64,000 nt of DNA, from NCBI GenBank assembly GCA_964392665.1, contig CAYMQB010000010.1, forward strand, positions 6,812 through 70,811, in the 5' to 3' direction. The stretch is from CAYMQB01 sp964392665. Lineage in GTDB: Bacteria; Hydrothermota; E44-bin80. Both the position numbers and the translations under genes were made by a program. Shown piece after piece: positions 17,387-26,721 of this stretch (positions are counted from its first letter, which is position 1; the number at the start of each line of letters is the position of its first letter). The notes below the pieces were generated by a model. It was not told the DNA's origin. It saw only the letters and a list, made by a program, of their open reading frames with translations, and ran no database searches.

Positions 17387-18673
17387 ATGAAAAATAATGT
17401 ATTAATAATTGCATATTATTTCCCTCCTGTTGGGGGTGGGGGTGTTCAGAGAACTACTAAATTTGTAAAGTATTTACCTGAATTTGGATGGGAGCCGGTT
17501 GTTTTAACAGTAAGAGAGGAAGTATATAAAAAGGCAGGTCGTGCTATCGATGTAACTCTACTAGATGATATTTCTCCGAATGTCCATATTGTGAGAACAA
17601 ATTCGATTGACCTTGCACGGGTATCTTCCCGAATTAAGACGCAAAACGAATCGAAAATGTTTTGGATGAACTTCAAAAGTTTGCTGAACAAGAGCAGTGG
17701 TTTATTTATAAATCCTGATGCACAAATGCTATGGATACCTGTTGCTGTGAGAGAAGGGCTTAAGATTATTAAGAAATACAATATAGGGGTTATCTATTCA
17801 ACAGGTAATCCTTGGTCAGATCACATTACAGGTATGATACTTAGAAGAATAACGGGAATTCCGTTCGTGGTAGACTATAGAGATCCATGGAATGTTAAAC
17901 CGTATGTTCCGTATTCTTCAAAGATGAGGAAAAGTATTCAGTTTTTCCTTGAAACGATGGTAATGAAGAGCGCAGACCAAGTTATTTTTGCAACTAAAGG
18001 AATGAAGAGAGATTATAGAGAAGTGTTTGCAAATGGGAGATTTGAAGTAATTCGGAATGGGTTTGATGCGAGCGATTTTACTTACGTAAAGCCAAAAAAG
18101 TTTCCTGAATTCACTTTTCTTTACGCAGGGAACATCCCGGGATATTTTAAAAGGCCCTCCGGTTTGATCTATGCTATGGCAAAGTGGCTTGAAGAACATC
18201 CAGAGCTGAGGGAAAGGATAATGATTAATTTTTTGGGAAAGAAAGATGAAAGAATGGAGTTGATTGTAAAAGAGAATCACTTGTTGGATGTAGTTTATTT
18301 TCGTGGATACAAATCTCATAAAGAGAGCATTGCTTTTCAACTCGGAGCGGATGTGCTTTTCTTGGCACTTGAAGAAGATATTGGGAAAACAGCCATTCCA
18401 GGAAAATTATTCGAGTATCTTGCATGTGGAAAACCTATACTTGCTCTTGTCCCTCGCAAAGGAAAAGCTGCCGACATATTAAGAAAAGAAGGAAGAGAGG
18501 AGTTTATAGTGAGTCCTGGGAATGTGGAAGCCATCAAAAATGCGATTGCGACACTATATGAGAAGCATAGGAAAGCTTGCTTTCCTCACCATTCTGTCAA
18601 GCATCTTGAAGATTATACTCGAAAAAAGGCAACCGAAAAACTAAGTAAGATATTTTTCAAGTTGAAAAGATGA
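17387..18673 (+). CDS. GT4-family glycosyltransferase
   Basis: A 428-residue GT-B enzyme. It opens with NVLIIAYYFPPVGGGGVQRT, the glycine-rich acceptor loop of the WcaI/PimB-like GT4 branch. The middle has STGNPWSDHITGMILRR and VVDYRDPWN, which are characteristic of that branch. The C-terminal half has FLYAGNIPGYFKRP and PGKLFEYLACGKPILALV, which contains the donor-binding Glu. It lies 51 nt after the preceding gene and probably remains in the operon. Sugar specificity is unknown. Confidence 0.86.
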   Translation: MKNNVLIIAYYFPPVGGGGVQRTTKFVKYLPEFGWEPVVLTVREEVYKKAGRAIDVTLLDDISPNVHIVRTNSIDLARVSSRIKTQNESKMFWMNFKSLLNKSSGLFINPDAQMLWIPVAVREGLKIIKKYNIGVIYSTGNPWSDHITGMILRRITGIPFVVDYRDPWNVKPYVPYSSKMRKSIQFFLETMVMKSADQVIFATKGMKRDYREVFANGRFEVIRNGFDASDFTYVKPKKFPEFTFLYAGNIPGYFKRPSGLIYAMAKWLEEHPELRERIMINFLGKKDERMELIVKENHLLDVVYFRGYKSHKESIAFQLGADVLFLALEEDIGKTAIPGKLFEYLACGKPILALVPRKGKAADILRKEGREEFIVSPGNVEAIKNAIATLYEKHRKACFPHHSVKHLEDYTRKKATEKLSKIFFKLKR

Positions 18674-18733
18674 ACCTGTGCAATTTTAACACAAAAATAT
18701 AATGAAATCAGACTATTAAAGTGGAAAGATGCT

Positions 18734-19936
18734 GTGCTAAATAAAATTGATGAGAAGACATTGTCTCTGCAGATTTCAAAGGTTACATACAATGGCAGTG
18801 GGACAAATAAGAGTGTAGAAACCAACAAAACGGTAATTTTGCATATTATTACTAATGTTAACATTGGAGGTGCGGAAATAACTTTGCTAAGAACAATGAA
18901 GCATTTTGATAAAGGCAAATTCAATCATATTGTGCTAACGCTTCTTCCAAAAGGATATTTGCTGGAAAATTTCAAGAAAATTGGAGTCGAGGTTCATTGT
19001 CTTGGCATGAAAAGTCGCTTCGATATCTTAGCGTTATTCAGATATTTTCGTTTCTTAAGGAAAAAAAAACCCAAGATAGTTGTAGCTTACCTTTTTCATG
19101 CGCTCAGTTTTGCTGTAATAGGAAAGATATTTTATTCAAGAACCATTTTGATTCACTATAAACGTAGTATTACTTTTTCTACAATTTTTAGAGATAAAAT
19201 GGGAAAGGTTTTCAGTTTTTTTATTGACTATCTTATTGGGATTTCCAAGGGGGTTGTTGATTCCGAGCCAAGAAAATTTCAATACGGGTTCAATAGCTTC
19301 ATTGTTTACAATGGCATTGAACTACCCTCAATTACTTCGTCGAATCAAGAAAGGACACAACATCAAATCATCATTGGAACAATTGCCAGACTAAATCAAG
19401 CAAAGGGTTTACGTTACTTAATTGAATCTGCACGAAGAGTAAAGCTGAAAAAGCCGAGTGCCAAATTTCTTATCATCGGTGGTGGTGAACTATATAGTAG
19501 TTTAAGAGAAGCAATAGAGAGAAAAGGGCTTGAAAACTACGTAAAATTAGAGGGAGAACAAATAAATACTGAGCGCTATTTCAGATTGTTTGATATCTTT
19601 GTTCTACCATCATTATATGAGGGTCTTGGCAATGTTCTTCTTGAGGCAATGTCCTATGGAATACCGGTTATAGGAACTAATGTTAGTGGAATAAACGAAA
19701 TTATTAAGAATAGTGAAAACGGACTGTTAATAGAACCGAAATCTTCCGAAGCAATAACAGAAGCAATAGTCAGACTAATTGAAAAGCCAATCTTAAGACA
19801 AAGGCTGGGACAGAGAGGTAGAAAAACTGTTGAAAGAGTTTTTACAATCGAGAGAACAGTTAATAGACTGGAATCAATATTTGCACAAATATTAGAAAAG
19901 GATTTAACCTCAAGCAAAGGAATGGGAAATGGTTAA
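18734..19936 (+). CDS. GT4-family glycosyltransferase
   Basis: A 400-residue GT-B glycosyltransferase. The GTG start at 18734 has GGAAAG five bases upstream, but the family homology begins only at residue about 34 (VILHIITNVNIGGAEITLL), so the N-terminal 30 residues are an unusual polar extension. The C-terminal donor domain is clear: GTIARLNQAKGLRYLIESA, LIIGGGELYSSL and LPSLYEGLGNVLLEAMSYG. The gene ends by overlapping the epimerase start by eight bases. Donor and acceptor are unknown. Confidence 0.84.
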   Translation: MLNKIDEKTLSLQISKVTYNGSGTNKSVETNKTVILHIITNVNIGGAEITLLRTMKHFDKGKFNHIVLTLLPKGYLLENFKKIGVEVHCLGMKSRFDILALFRYFRFLRKKKPKIVVAYLFHALSFAVIGKIFYSRTILIHYKRSITFSTIFRDKMGKVFSFFIDYLIGISKGVVDSEPRKFQYGFNSFIVYNGIELPSITSSNQERTQHQIIIGTIARLNQAKGLRYLIESARRVKLKKPSAKFLIIGGGELYSSLREAIERKGLENYVKLEGEQINTERYFRLFDIFVLPSLYEGLGNVLLEAMSYGIPVIGTNVSGINEIIKNSENGLLIEPKSSEAITEAIVRLIEKPILRQRLGQRGRKTVERVFTIERTVNRLESIFAQILEKDLTSSKGMGNG

Positions 19937-20903
19937 GAGGTATTTAAATAACAGTAGAACAAGGGTTTTGGTGACAGGGGCTGCAGGTTTCATAGGTTCT
20001 CATCTCTGCGAAAAACTGTTAAAAAAAGGACACAAGGTACTAGGAATAGATTGTTTTACGGATTTTTATCCGAAGGCAATAAAGACAAGAAACTTGCAGA
20101 CTTGCCTAAAAAACCCAAATTTTGAATTTCGTGAAACTGATATATTGAGTTTGACCTCTATTGATAAAGATATTGGATATATATTTCATACTGCTGCCCA
20201 AGCGGGCGTAAGAGCAAGTTGGGGGGGGAATTTTGATATCTATACAAGAAATAATATCCTTGCTACTCAGCATCTCCTTGAATTATCCAAAAACCATAAA
20301 AAGGTTAAGAAAATCATTTATTCTTCATCTTCATCAGTCTATGGTGATGCAAAAATATTGCCTACAAAAGAAGATACTGTGCCTAAGCCTGTTTCTCCTT
20401 ATGGAGTTACAAAACTTGCTGGTGAACATCTGTGTCGCCTGTACAATAAAAACTTTGGTGTTCCCGTTGTTTGTCTCAGATATTTTACAGTTTTTGGACC
20501 ACGACAGAGACCGGATATGGCTTTTTACAAATTTATAAAATCCGCAATTAACGGTAAACCCATAATTATTTATGGGGATGGCAGACAATCGAGGGATTTT
20601 ACTTATGTTTCGGATGTCGTAGCAGCAAATATTCTTGCAATGCAAAAGGACACTGAAGATACCATTTTTAATATCGGAGGAGGTAATTATGTGACAGTTA
20701 ATGAGACGATAGAACTCCTTGGAAAATTGTTGAAATTACCTGTCAATGTTAAGTATAAAGAAAAAGAAAAAGGTGATGTAAGAGATACAAGTGCAGATAT
20801 TAACAGGGCAAAACGAGAACTGGGGTTTAATCCAAAATACGATTTGAACTATGGTTTGGAAAAGGAATTAGAATGGATAAAAAAAATATATAACATATCC
20901 TAA
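19929..20903 (+). CDS. NAD-dependent nucleotide-sugar epimerase/dehydratase (SDR)
   Basis: A 324-residue extended short-chain dehydrogenase/reductase acting on a UDP- or GDP-sugar. It has the NAD-binding VTGAAGFIGSHL near residue 15 and the catalytic SSSSVYGD and YGVTK (the YxxxK pair) near residues 137-165. The substrate-side motif is LRYFTVFGPRQRPDM, followed by GDGRQSRDFTYVSDV. The pattern fits UDP-glucuronate or UDP-glucose 4-epimerases. A specific reaction cannot be fixed without substrate data. It lies inside the glycosyltransferase operon and presumably supplies one of its donors. Confidence 0.85.
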   Translation: MVKRYLNNSRTRVLVTGAAGFIGSHLCEKLLKKGHKVLGIDCFTDFYPKAIKTRNLQTCLKNPNFEFRETDILSLTSIDKDIGYIFHTAAQAGVRASWGGNFDIYTRNNILATQHLLELSKNHKKVKKIIYSSSSSVYGDAKILPTKEDTVPKPVSPYGVTKLAGEHLCRLYNKNFGVPVVCLRYFTVFGPRQRPDMAFYKFIKSAINGKPIIIYGDGRQSRDFTYVSDVVAANILAMQKDTEDTIFNIGGGNYVTVNETIELLGKLLKLPVNVKYKEKEKGDVRDTSADINRAKRELGFNPKYDLNYGLEKELEWIKKIYNIS

Positions 20904-20922
20904 GCTTTGAATTGTTTTCAAA

Positions 20923-22086
20923 ATGAACAAAAAAAAGATAAATGTTATTCATATAATAACTGAGTTAGCCATTGGTGGGGCAACCGAAAATACCATAATT
21001 ACTGCTTCTTCTTTGAATAGAAGAAAATTCAATACTATTATTGTCTCTGGGAAAGAAGAACAAAATGACGATCTTGTAAAACGTGTTAAGCAGGAGGAAA
21101 TCCCATATTTTGTTAATAAAAACCTTTGCAGGTTAATAAATCCGGCAAGGGATTTACTATGTTTATTGACGCTTACCAAATTTATCAGGGAACACAAAGG
21201 GATTGTTGTCCATACACATAGTTCAAAAGCAGGTATCATTGGTAGGATAGCAGCATTTTTGGCCGGGAGCACAATTATTATCCATACAGTTCACGGGTGG
21301 AGTTTTCATCAATATTGGAAGAGATGGGAAATGTATATTTTTATTCTTTTAGAAAGATTTGTAGCACGATTTACCGATAGGATTGTGTGCGTTACCACAA
21401 TGGATATTCTTAAAGGATTAGCAAGCAATATTGGAAGAATTAATCAATATGGTGTGATTCGCAGTGGATTTGATATTAAGAAATTCCAGGGTAACAAAGA
21501 TACTACAGACAAAATGAAGAAACAATTTGATTTTCCCTTGAATCAAAGGATTGTGGGAACAGTTGGAAGATTATCACAACAAAAAGATCCTGAAACATTT
21601 GTTAACGTAGCGCACTTGGTAAGTAAGATAAGGAAAGATGTGATATTTGTTTTTGTTGGAGAAGGAGAGTTGCGGAAAAAGACAGATAATCTGATACAAC
21701 ATCTCAAAATGGAGAAATATATCTATCTTCTGGGTGCACAGAAGAATGTTGAAAAGATTTTTCCACTCTTCGATGTATTTCTTCTAACATCATTATGGGA
21801 AGGTTTACCAAAAGTTATTCCACAGGCTATGGCATCGGGTATACCAATAGTTTCTACTGCAGTCGATGGTGTTAAAGAAGTGATTAAAAATGAAACAAAT
21901 GGTTATCTTTCAAAACCCGGAGATGCTGAATCTCTTGCAGAAAATGTAATTAAACTACTTAACGATAAAGAGAAATCCAGACGATTTGTATACAACTCAA
22001 AACGCTTAATAAAACAGTTTGACTCTAAATTAATGGTAAAACAGATTGAAAGAACTTACAGTGATTTAATTAGCAAGAAAACATAA
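20923..22086 (+). CDS. GT4-family glycosyltransferase
   Basis: A 387-residue GT-B glycosyltransferase. The opening INVIHIITELAIGGATENTI is typical of a WfgS/CapM-like GT4 subgroup. VHTHSSKAGIIGRIAAF and HTVHGWSFHQYW provide the acceptor-side His residues. The C-terminal half has GTVGRLSQQKDPETFVNVA and TSLWEGLPKVIPQAMASG, with the conserved Glu next to the donor. It is the last intact gene of the exopolysaccharide operon and sits six bases before a broken 2-epimerase gene. Confidence 0.87.
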   Translation: MNKKKINVIHIITELAIGGATENTIITASSLNRRKFNTIIVSGKEEQNDDLVKRVKQEEIPYFVNKNLCRLINPARDLLCLLTLTKFIREHKGIVVHTHSSKAGIIGRIAAFLAGSTIIIHTVHGWSFHQYWKRWEMYIFILLERFVARFTDRIVCVTTMDILKGLASNIGRINQYGVIRSGFDIKKFQGNKDTTDKMKKQFDFPLNQRIVGTVGRLSQQKDPETFVNVAHLVSKIRKDVIFVFVGEGELRKKTDNLIQHLKMEKYIYLLGAQKNVEKIFPLFDVFLLTSLWEGLPKVIPQAMASGIPIVSTAVDGVKEVIKNETNGYLSKPGDAESLAENVIKLLNDKEKSRRFVYNSKRLIKQFDSKLMVKQIERTYSDLISKKT

Positions 22087-22092
22087 GCAATA

Positions 22093-22516
22093 ATGAATAA
22101 ACCTATTATTCTTGTTGTTGGGGCAAGACCCAATTTTGTTAAGGCTTCTCCTCTCTTCAACGCAATGAGAGAAAGAAAGATAAATACTATTCTAATTCAT
22201 ACGGGTCAACATTATGATTATGAATTGTCCAAAACATTCTTTGAGGATTTTAGCCTGGGTAAACCCGACATAAATCTTGAGGTGAGTTCTGGAAATCATG
22301 GTGAACAGACAGGTAGGACTCCGGAGTTACGATAGAAGAATGCCAGAAGAGATAAACCGTGTGCTTACAGATGCTATTGCGGATTATTTATTTACGCCTT
22401 CGTTGAATGCGAATGAAAATCTTAAGAAAGAAGGTATTGCGGATGAACAAATCTTTTTTGTAGGGAACATTATGATAGATTCGCTGGTAAAACATCTACC
22501 GCTTATGTGGACATAA
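22093..22516 (+). pseudogene. broken UDP-GlcNAc 2-epimerase (wecB-like) remnant
   Basis: Two adjacent frames together resemble the first half of a non-hydrolysing UDP-GlcNAc 2-epimerase. Frame 1 (22093-22335) covers the N-terminus, from ILVVGARPNFVKASP to the motif HTGQHYDYE, and stops right after GEQTG. Frame 2 (22298-22516) resumes at GLRSYDRRMPEEINRVLTDA and ends at LVKHLP. Compared with the intact copy in the window, about 46 residues between these points are missing, including the GDTNS segment. The deletion also shifts the frame. The C-terminal 160 or so residues are absent; the sequence runs into the 3' end of the intact convergent homologue. It is therefore non-functional. Confidence 0.8.
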
Positions 22517-23668
22517 GTATTTAAGAATGTTCTGTGCTGTCTGACCGTCACCGTATAAAAATCGGGACATGTATTTTGGGACTGGGGATGAATGCAATGC
22601 AACCCTAACTATGTTTTTTCTATTAGTCCCCACGATAACATTATTACCACTTTTTACCGTTTCTATCCATTCAGTTTCATTTCGTAAAGTTATGCAAGGA
22701 ACACCTAAGAAATATGCTTCTTTCTGTATTCCACCTGAGTCTGTCAAAATTTTTCTTGCATTTTTCTCAAGTGTTAACATATCAAAATAGCTGACTGGAT
22801 CAATCAAGTGTATGTTAGCATAATTTGATGGTAAGAGATTAAAGTTCTTTAAGGTTTTTTTCGTTCTCGGGTGAACTGGAAAGACTACAGGATAACATTT
22901 ACCGATTTCAATCAAGGCATCAAGAATATTCTTTAATTTTCTTTTATTGTCAGTGTTTTCAGCCCTGTGAATAGTTACTAAAAAATATTGTTTGCTGATT
23001 CTTTTAAGTTGTTTCAAAATGTCCGATTTTTTTTCCGCAATTTTCAGACTTATCAGCGTAGCATCATACATAATATCACCAACATTTACAACAACTGGAA
23101 ATTTGTTGTAGCACATTTGTGATGTTGAGAAAGAAGGATTAATCAGTTTTCCGTCATTTATTATGTTAGTATAACCTTCTTTCTTTAAATTCTTCACACC
23201 GTTCTCTGTGGGACAGAAAAGAATATCCGAGCAATGGTCGGTAAGTATTCGATTTATCTCTTCCGGCATTTTTCTATTATAACTTCGTAAGCCAGCTTCT
23301 ATATGTACTATTGGAATTTGTAGTTTTACAGCTGCCAAGGCACCTGCTAATGTTGAATTTGTGTCACCATATACTATTGTAAGAGCGGGTTTTTCTTTCA
23401 TCAAGATTGGTTCCAGTCGTTTTATCATTTCACCTGTCTGCCAACCATGAAACCCGGAACCTACTTCAAGATTATATTCGGGTTCTGGAATATCAAGTTC
23501 GGTAAAAAAGATTTTATTCATTTCATAGTCATAATGCTGACCCGTATGAATTATAATATGATTTACTTTAGGTTTTTTATTACTGTTCTTTTGTCCCCTA
23601 ATTGCTTGCACCAAAGGAGCAAGTTTAATAAATTGAGGACGTGCACCAACAACACTTATTAGTTTCAT
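22496..23668 (-). CDS. wecB: non-hydrolysing UDP-sugar 2-epimerase (WecB/WlbD family)
   Basis: A 390-residue GT-B-fold epimerase. It has N-terminal SVVGARPQFIKLAP, HTGQHYDYEM, VYGDTNSTLAGALAA, EAGLRSYNRKMPEE, the catalytic-region HRAEN, and the C-terminal UDP-binding DSGGIQKEA. All residues of the family that I know are present, so it looks active. The general family interconverts UDP-GlcNAc and UDP-ManNAc. Because its upstream neighbours form the 3-amino-uronic acid pathway, it may instead be the WlbD/WbpI-type epimerase acting on UDP-2,3-diacetamido-uronic acid. It lies 91 bp downstream of the fusion gene. Its 3' end overlaps the remnant of a second copy on the other strand. Confidence 0.87.
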   Translation of the reverse strand: MKLISVVGARPQFIKLAPLVQAIRGQKNSNKKPKVNHIIIHTGQHYDYEMNKIFFTELDIPEPEYNLEVGSGFHGWQTGEMIKRLEPILMKEKPALTIVYGDTNSTLAGALAAVKLQIPIVHIEAGLRSYNRKMPEEINRILTDHCSDILFCPTENGVKNLKKEGYTNIINDGKLINPSFSTSQMCYNKFPVVVNVGDIMYDATLISLKIAEKKSDILKQLKRISKQYFLVTIHRAENTDNKRKLKNILDALIEIGKCYPVVFPVHPRTKKTLKNFNLLPSNYANIHLIDPVSYFDMLTLEKNARKILTDSGGIQKEAYFLGVPCITLRNETEWIETVKSGNNVIVGTNRKNIVRVALHSSPVPKYMSRFLYGDGQTAQNILKYLCPHKR

Positions 23669-23759
23669 ATAATTGTTATCACGCCATTCAGGTCAAGTGG
23701 ATTGTTTTCCTTTTTCAACATCAAATGAGGGGTATTGTTGAAGTAAGTGTTGTGAGAGA

Positions 23760-25394
23760 CTAATTTATTTGCTTCACAACATCAGCCTTTTTTTGATATT
23801 GCCTTGAACATTTTGGGCAAGTTGCTTTGTTTTTACTGAATTTTAATTTTGTGCCGCATTCACATATCCAGCCAATGGGTTTGGCAGGGACCCCTGCGAC
23901 TATGGTGTAATCGGGAACATCTTTTGTAACAACAGCACCAGCACCAATCATAGCCGACTTTCCTATAATTATCCCGCAGACGATTGTTGCGTTTGCACCA
24001 ATTGATGCACCTTGCTTAACTGAGGTTGGTATCCATTTCCCATATTTCGGATACTTTTTCTTGGGATACTTTGCACGGGGATTAATATCGTTGGTAAAAA
24101 CAGCAGATGGTCCTACAAAAACATAGTCTTCAAGAGTAACTAAGTCCCAGACATCTATGTTGCATTCCAATTTAACTCCGTTACCAAGTTTTGCCTTGGA
24201 GCCAACAAAGCAGTTATGACCAATTATGCAATTTTCTCCAATCTCTGCACCTGATTGAATTTGAGAATGATGCCATATCTTGGTCCCTCTGCCAATTGTG
24301 CAATTATCCTCCACAGAAGCAGATTTCTGAACGAAATAGGGTATTTCTGCGTGTGGATTTCGGATTACGGGTTGTGAATGCAGGATAACTTTTTCTCCAG
24401 AATTGTTGAGGGATTGTTGTGCTGCAGAAAGAATCTCAAGAACTTGAAGGCCTTCGTAACCATCAGTTATTGGGATTTCCTTGTTTTGAATACAATCCAG
24501 AAAATGTTTACATTCGAGTTTGAGAGGTTCGGAGAATTTAATGGGGATTGTTTCAGCATCAGCCTTAGAAACGACAGGGATACGATTCTGCCACTCAATT
24601 GTATGTGGATACAAGAAGAGTTTTTCGTTGGTTAAATCATCGAAAACAGCCATTTTCTTATCACCTACTACTACAAGTTTTTGCTCCTTAAATGGATGAA
24701 GCCAGGATACAAAAATGTGGCTTTTAACACCATTAGAGAACTGCATCGAGGTTAGAGTTACATCTGCAATGTCGTGTTGCAGATAATTGCCACCGGTGGC
24801 ACTGACAGTTTCCGGAGATTCACCTAAAAGAAATAGAATTGTAGATATATCGTGTGGTGCAAAGCTCCAGAGAATGTTTTCTTCAGCTCTTATTTTCCCT
24901 ATATTTAAACGATTTGAGTAAATATATTGGATTTTACCGAGTTCTCCTGAGTCAATCAGTTCTTTAAGTTTATTAATTGCAGGATGATAACGTAAAATGT
25001 GGCCTACCATCAGAATACTTTTTTCCCCCTCTGCCAGGAATATTAGGTCTTTTGCTTCTTCAATATTTAATGCGAGGGGTTTTTCTACATAGACATTTTT
25101 ATTTGCAGATAGTGCTTGCTTGGCTATTTCGTAGTGAGTTGCAGCTGGGGTAGCGATAACTATTCCTTTAATCTCAGGATCTTTTAGCACATCTTTATAT
25201 GTTTCAGTAAAATGTATATCTGGATACTGAGATTTACGAGTTCTTAAGGTTGCTTTATCTGAATCACAGACAGTTTTTAAGACACCAAGTTCACTAAAAT
25301 TGCGGACGAGATTCTTTCCCCAGCCTCCTGCCCCTACTACAGCAATATTAAGGCATTTCGGATTGCGGATTGCGGATTGCGGATTTTTATCCAT
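23760..25394 (-). CDS. fused UDP-GlcNAc-uronate 3-dehydrogenase / N-acetyltransferase / zinc ribbon
   Basis: A 544-residue three-part protein. Residues about 14-335 are a Gfo/Idh/MocA oxidoreductase (AVVGAGGWGKN for NAD; VYVEKPLALN; later HDIADVT), like WlbA/WbpB. Residues about 352-510 are a left-handed beta-helix acetyltransferase with hexapeptide turns (IGRGTKIW, IGENCIIGHNCFVG, then IGANATIVCGIIIG), like WlbB/WbpD. The C-terminus is a zinc ribbon (CECG... CPKC). In known pathways these activities are two enzymes separated by an aminotransferase. Here they are one chain, and the DegT aminotransferase is encoded just upstream. The N-terminus and the linker are built from short intergenic-type repeats. 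AAGGAG precedes the ATG. Confidence 0.87.
   Translation of the reverse strand: MDKNPQSAIRNPKCLNIAVVGAGGWGKNLVRNFSELGVLKTVCDSDKATLRTRKSQYPDIHFTETYKDVLKDPEIKGIVIATPAATHYEIAKQALSANKNVYVEKPLALNIEEAKDLIFLAEGEKSILMVGHILRYHPAINKLKELIDSGELGKIQYIYSNRLNIGKIRAEENILWSFAPHDISTILFLLGESPETVSATGGNYLQHDIADVTLTSMQFSNGVKSHIFVSWLHPFKEQKLVVVGDKKMAVFDDLTNEKLFLYPHTIEWQNRIPVVSKADAETIPIKFSEPLKLECKHFLDCIQNKEIPITDGYEGLQVLEILSAAQQSLNNSGEKVILHSQPVIRNPHAEIPYFVQKSASVEDNCTIGRGTKIWHHSQIQSGAEIGENCIIGHNCFVGSKAKLGNGVKLECNIDVWDLVTLEDYVFVGPSAVFTNDINPRAKYPKKKYPKYGKWIPTSVKQGASIGANATIVCGIIIGKSAMIGAGAVVTKDVPDYTIVAGVPAKPIGWICECGTKLKFSKNKATCPKCSRQYQKKADVVKQIN
24355..24374. repeat. dispersed-repeat segment at the domain junction of the fusion gene
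   Basis: The segment GGATTTCGGATTACGGGTTG resembles the CGGATTG tandem at the start of the same gene. It is translated in the linker around residue 341 (QPVIRNPH, compare QSAIRNPK at the N-terminus). Confidence 0.5.
25359..25386. repeat. 7-bp tandem repeat inside the N-terminal coding region
   Basis: Three exact copies of CGGATTG and a fourth CGGATTT in direct succession. They are read on the minus strand as residues about 4-11 of the dehydrogenase-acetyltransferase fusion. Confidence 0.8.
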
Positions 25395-25405
25395 AAAAGC
25401 ACTCC

Positions 25406-26506
25406 TTACTTTTCAAAAAATTCTCGAATTGTTATAATGACATACTCTATTTCTTCGTCTGCTAAATCAGGATGAATCGGTAATGAGAGGACCTCTTTTG
25501 CAGCTTTTTCAGACTCTGGAAAATCACCTTCTTTGTAACCAAGATAATCAAATGCCTTTTGAAGGTGCAAAGGTATAGGATAATGAATTGCAGTTCCTAT
25601 ATTCTTTTCAGTCAAATACTGTTTCAGTTCATCCCTTCTGGATGTTCTTATTGTATACTGGTGATAAACAGTTTCATTCCCAGGTGTTATATACGGAACT
25701 TCAACGCTATCTTTTAGTCCCTCATCATATTTAAGAGCAGTCTCTCGTCTTTTCTTGTTCCATTCATCTAAGTATTTTAACTTAATCCGCAAGAAGGTAG
25801 CTTGAATAGCATCAAGACGGTCATTATAGCCAAGAACATCGTGATAATACTTTTTTGACGCTCCATGCACTCGTAGAGCGCGTAATTTATTATCCAAAAA
25901 TTCGTTGTTTGTTACAATCATTCCAGCATCTCCCAAAGCATTCAGATTTTTGGTGGGGAAAAAACTTATGCAAGCAGTATCACCGAATTTTCCAATATTC
26001 TCTCCGTTATACTTTGAGCCTATTGCCTGTGCCATATCTTCTACAACTTTTAGATTGTTTTCTTTGGCAATTTTCATAATCTTGTCCATATCAGCTGCTT
26101 GCCCGTATAAATGTACAGGTAAAATTGCTTTTGTTTTCTCGGAAATAAGCGGGGTAATTTTGTCGGGACTGATGTTGAAAGTTTTAGGTTCAATATCACA
26201 GAAGATTGGCTTTGCCCCAAGCAATGCAATAACTTCGGCAGTGGCCATAAAAGTAAACGGGCTTGTTATAACTTCATCGCCAGAGTGGACGCCCAATGCT
26301 GCCAGAGACAATAGTAAAGCATCTGTCCCATTTGATACGCCAATTGCGTATTCAGTGCCAATATACGAGGCAACTTCGTGCTCAAAGTTCTTGACCTCAT
26401 CTCCAAGAATAAATTGCCCGCTGTCTAATACCTTTTCAAATGCATTCATCAGTTCTTTTTTTATGGGCTTATGTTGACGCTGTAAATCTATAAACGGTAC
26501 TTTCAT
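25406..26506 (-). CDS. DegT/DnrJ/EryC1/StrS PLP-dependent sugar aminotransferase
   Basis: A 366-residue type I fold aminotransferase. The PLP Schiff-base lysine is K186 in SFFPTKNLN. The substrate and cofactor region SNGTDALLLSLAALG is near residue 58, and the acid pair EDMAQAIG is near residue 156. AAGGAGAAA precedes the ATG. The gene is first in a minus-strand operon whose next gene encodes a WlbA-WlbB fusion, so the best specific guess is the WlbC/WbpE-type enzyme that transaminates UDP-3-keto-GlcNAc-uronic acid with glutamate. Only twelve bases separate it from the fusion gene. Confidence 0.9.
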   Translation of the reverse strand: MKVPFIDLQRQHKPIKKELMNAFEKVLDSGQFILGDEVKNFEHEVASYIGTEYAIGVSNGTDALLLSLAALGVHSGDEVITSPFTFMATAEVIALLGAKPIFCDIEPKTFNISPDKITPLISEKTKAILPVHLYGQAADMDKIMKIAKENNLKVVEDMAQAIGSKYNGENIGKFGDTACISFFPTKNLNALGDAGMIVTNNEFLDNKLRALRVHGASKKYYHDVLGYNDRLDAIQATFLRIKLKYLDEWNKKRRETALKYDEGLKDSVEVPYITPGNETVYHQYTIRTSRRDELKQYLTEKNIGTAIHYPIPLHLQKAFDYLGYKEGDFPESEKAAKEVLSLPIHPDLADEEIEYVIITIREFFEK

Positions 26507-26620
26507 TTTTCTCCTTTTCTATTGAGTAAAAGGTATATTATTTTACATCTATGACCAAGATAGTCCACCACCACAGGATTATTTTATTCGACACCAATCC
26601 GTTTCTTATAACTTAAAAAC

Positions 26621-26647
26621 TTTATACTGCCTAATCTCTTTTGTCAA
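26621..26647 (-). promoter_or_regulatory. possible promoter of the aminosugar operon
   Basis: On the minus strand: TTGACA (26647-26642), a short 15-nt spacer, TATAAA (26626-26621). This would leave a leader of about 108 nt. The rest of the 215-bp gap shows nothing recognisable. Confidence 0.4.
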
Positions 26648-26721
26648 GAACTTTGTACATGACAAGTTTATGTTGGAAGTTTCCGGAATAATTATTTCTA
26701 CGCAAAATTGCAATAATATTG

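Noticed and set aside
22093..22516. Two separate small genes
   Set aside because: Both frames match successive parts of one 2-epimerase; a deletion with frameshift explains them better.
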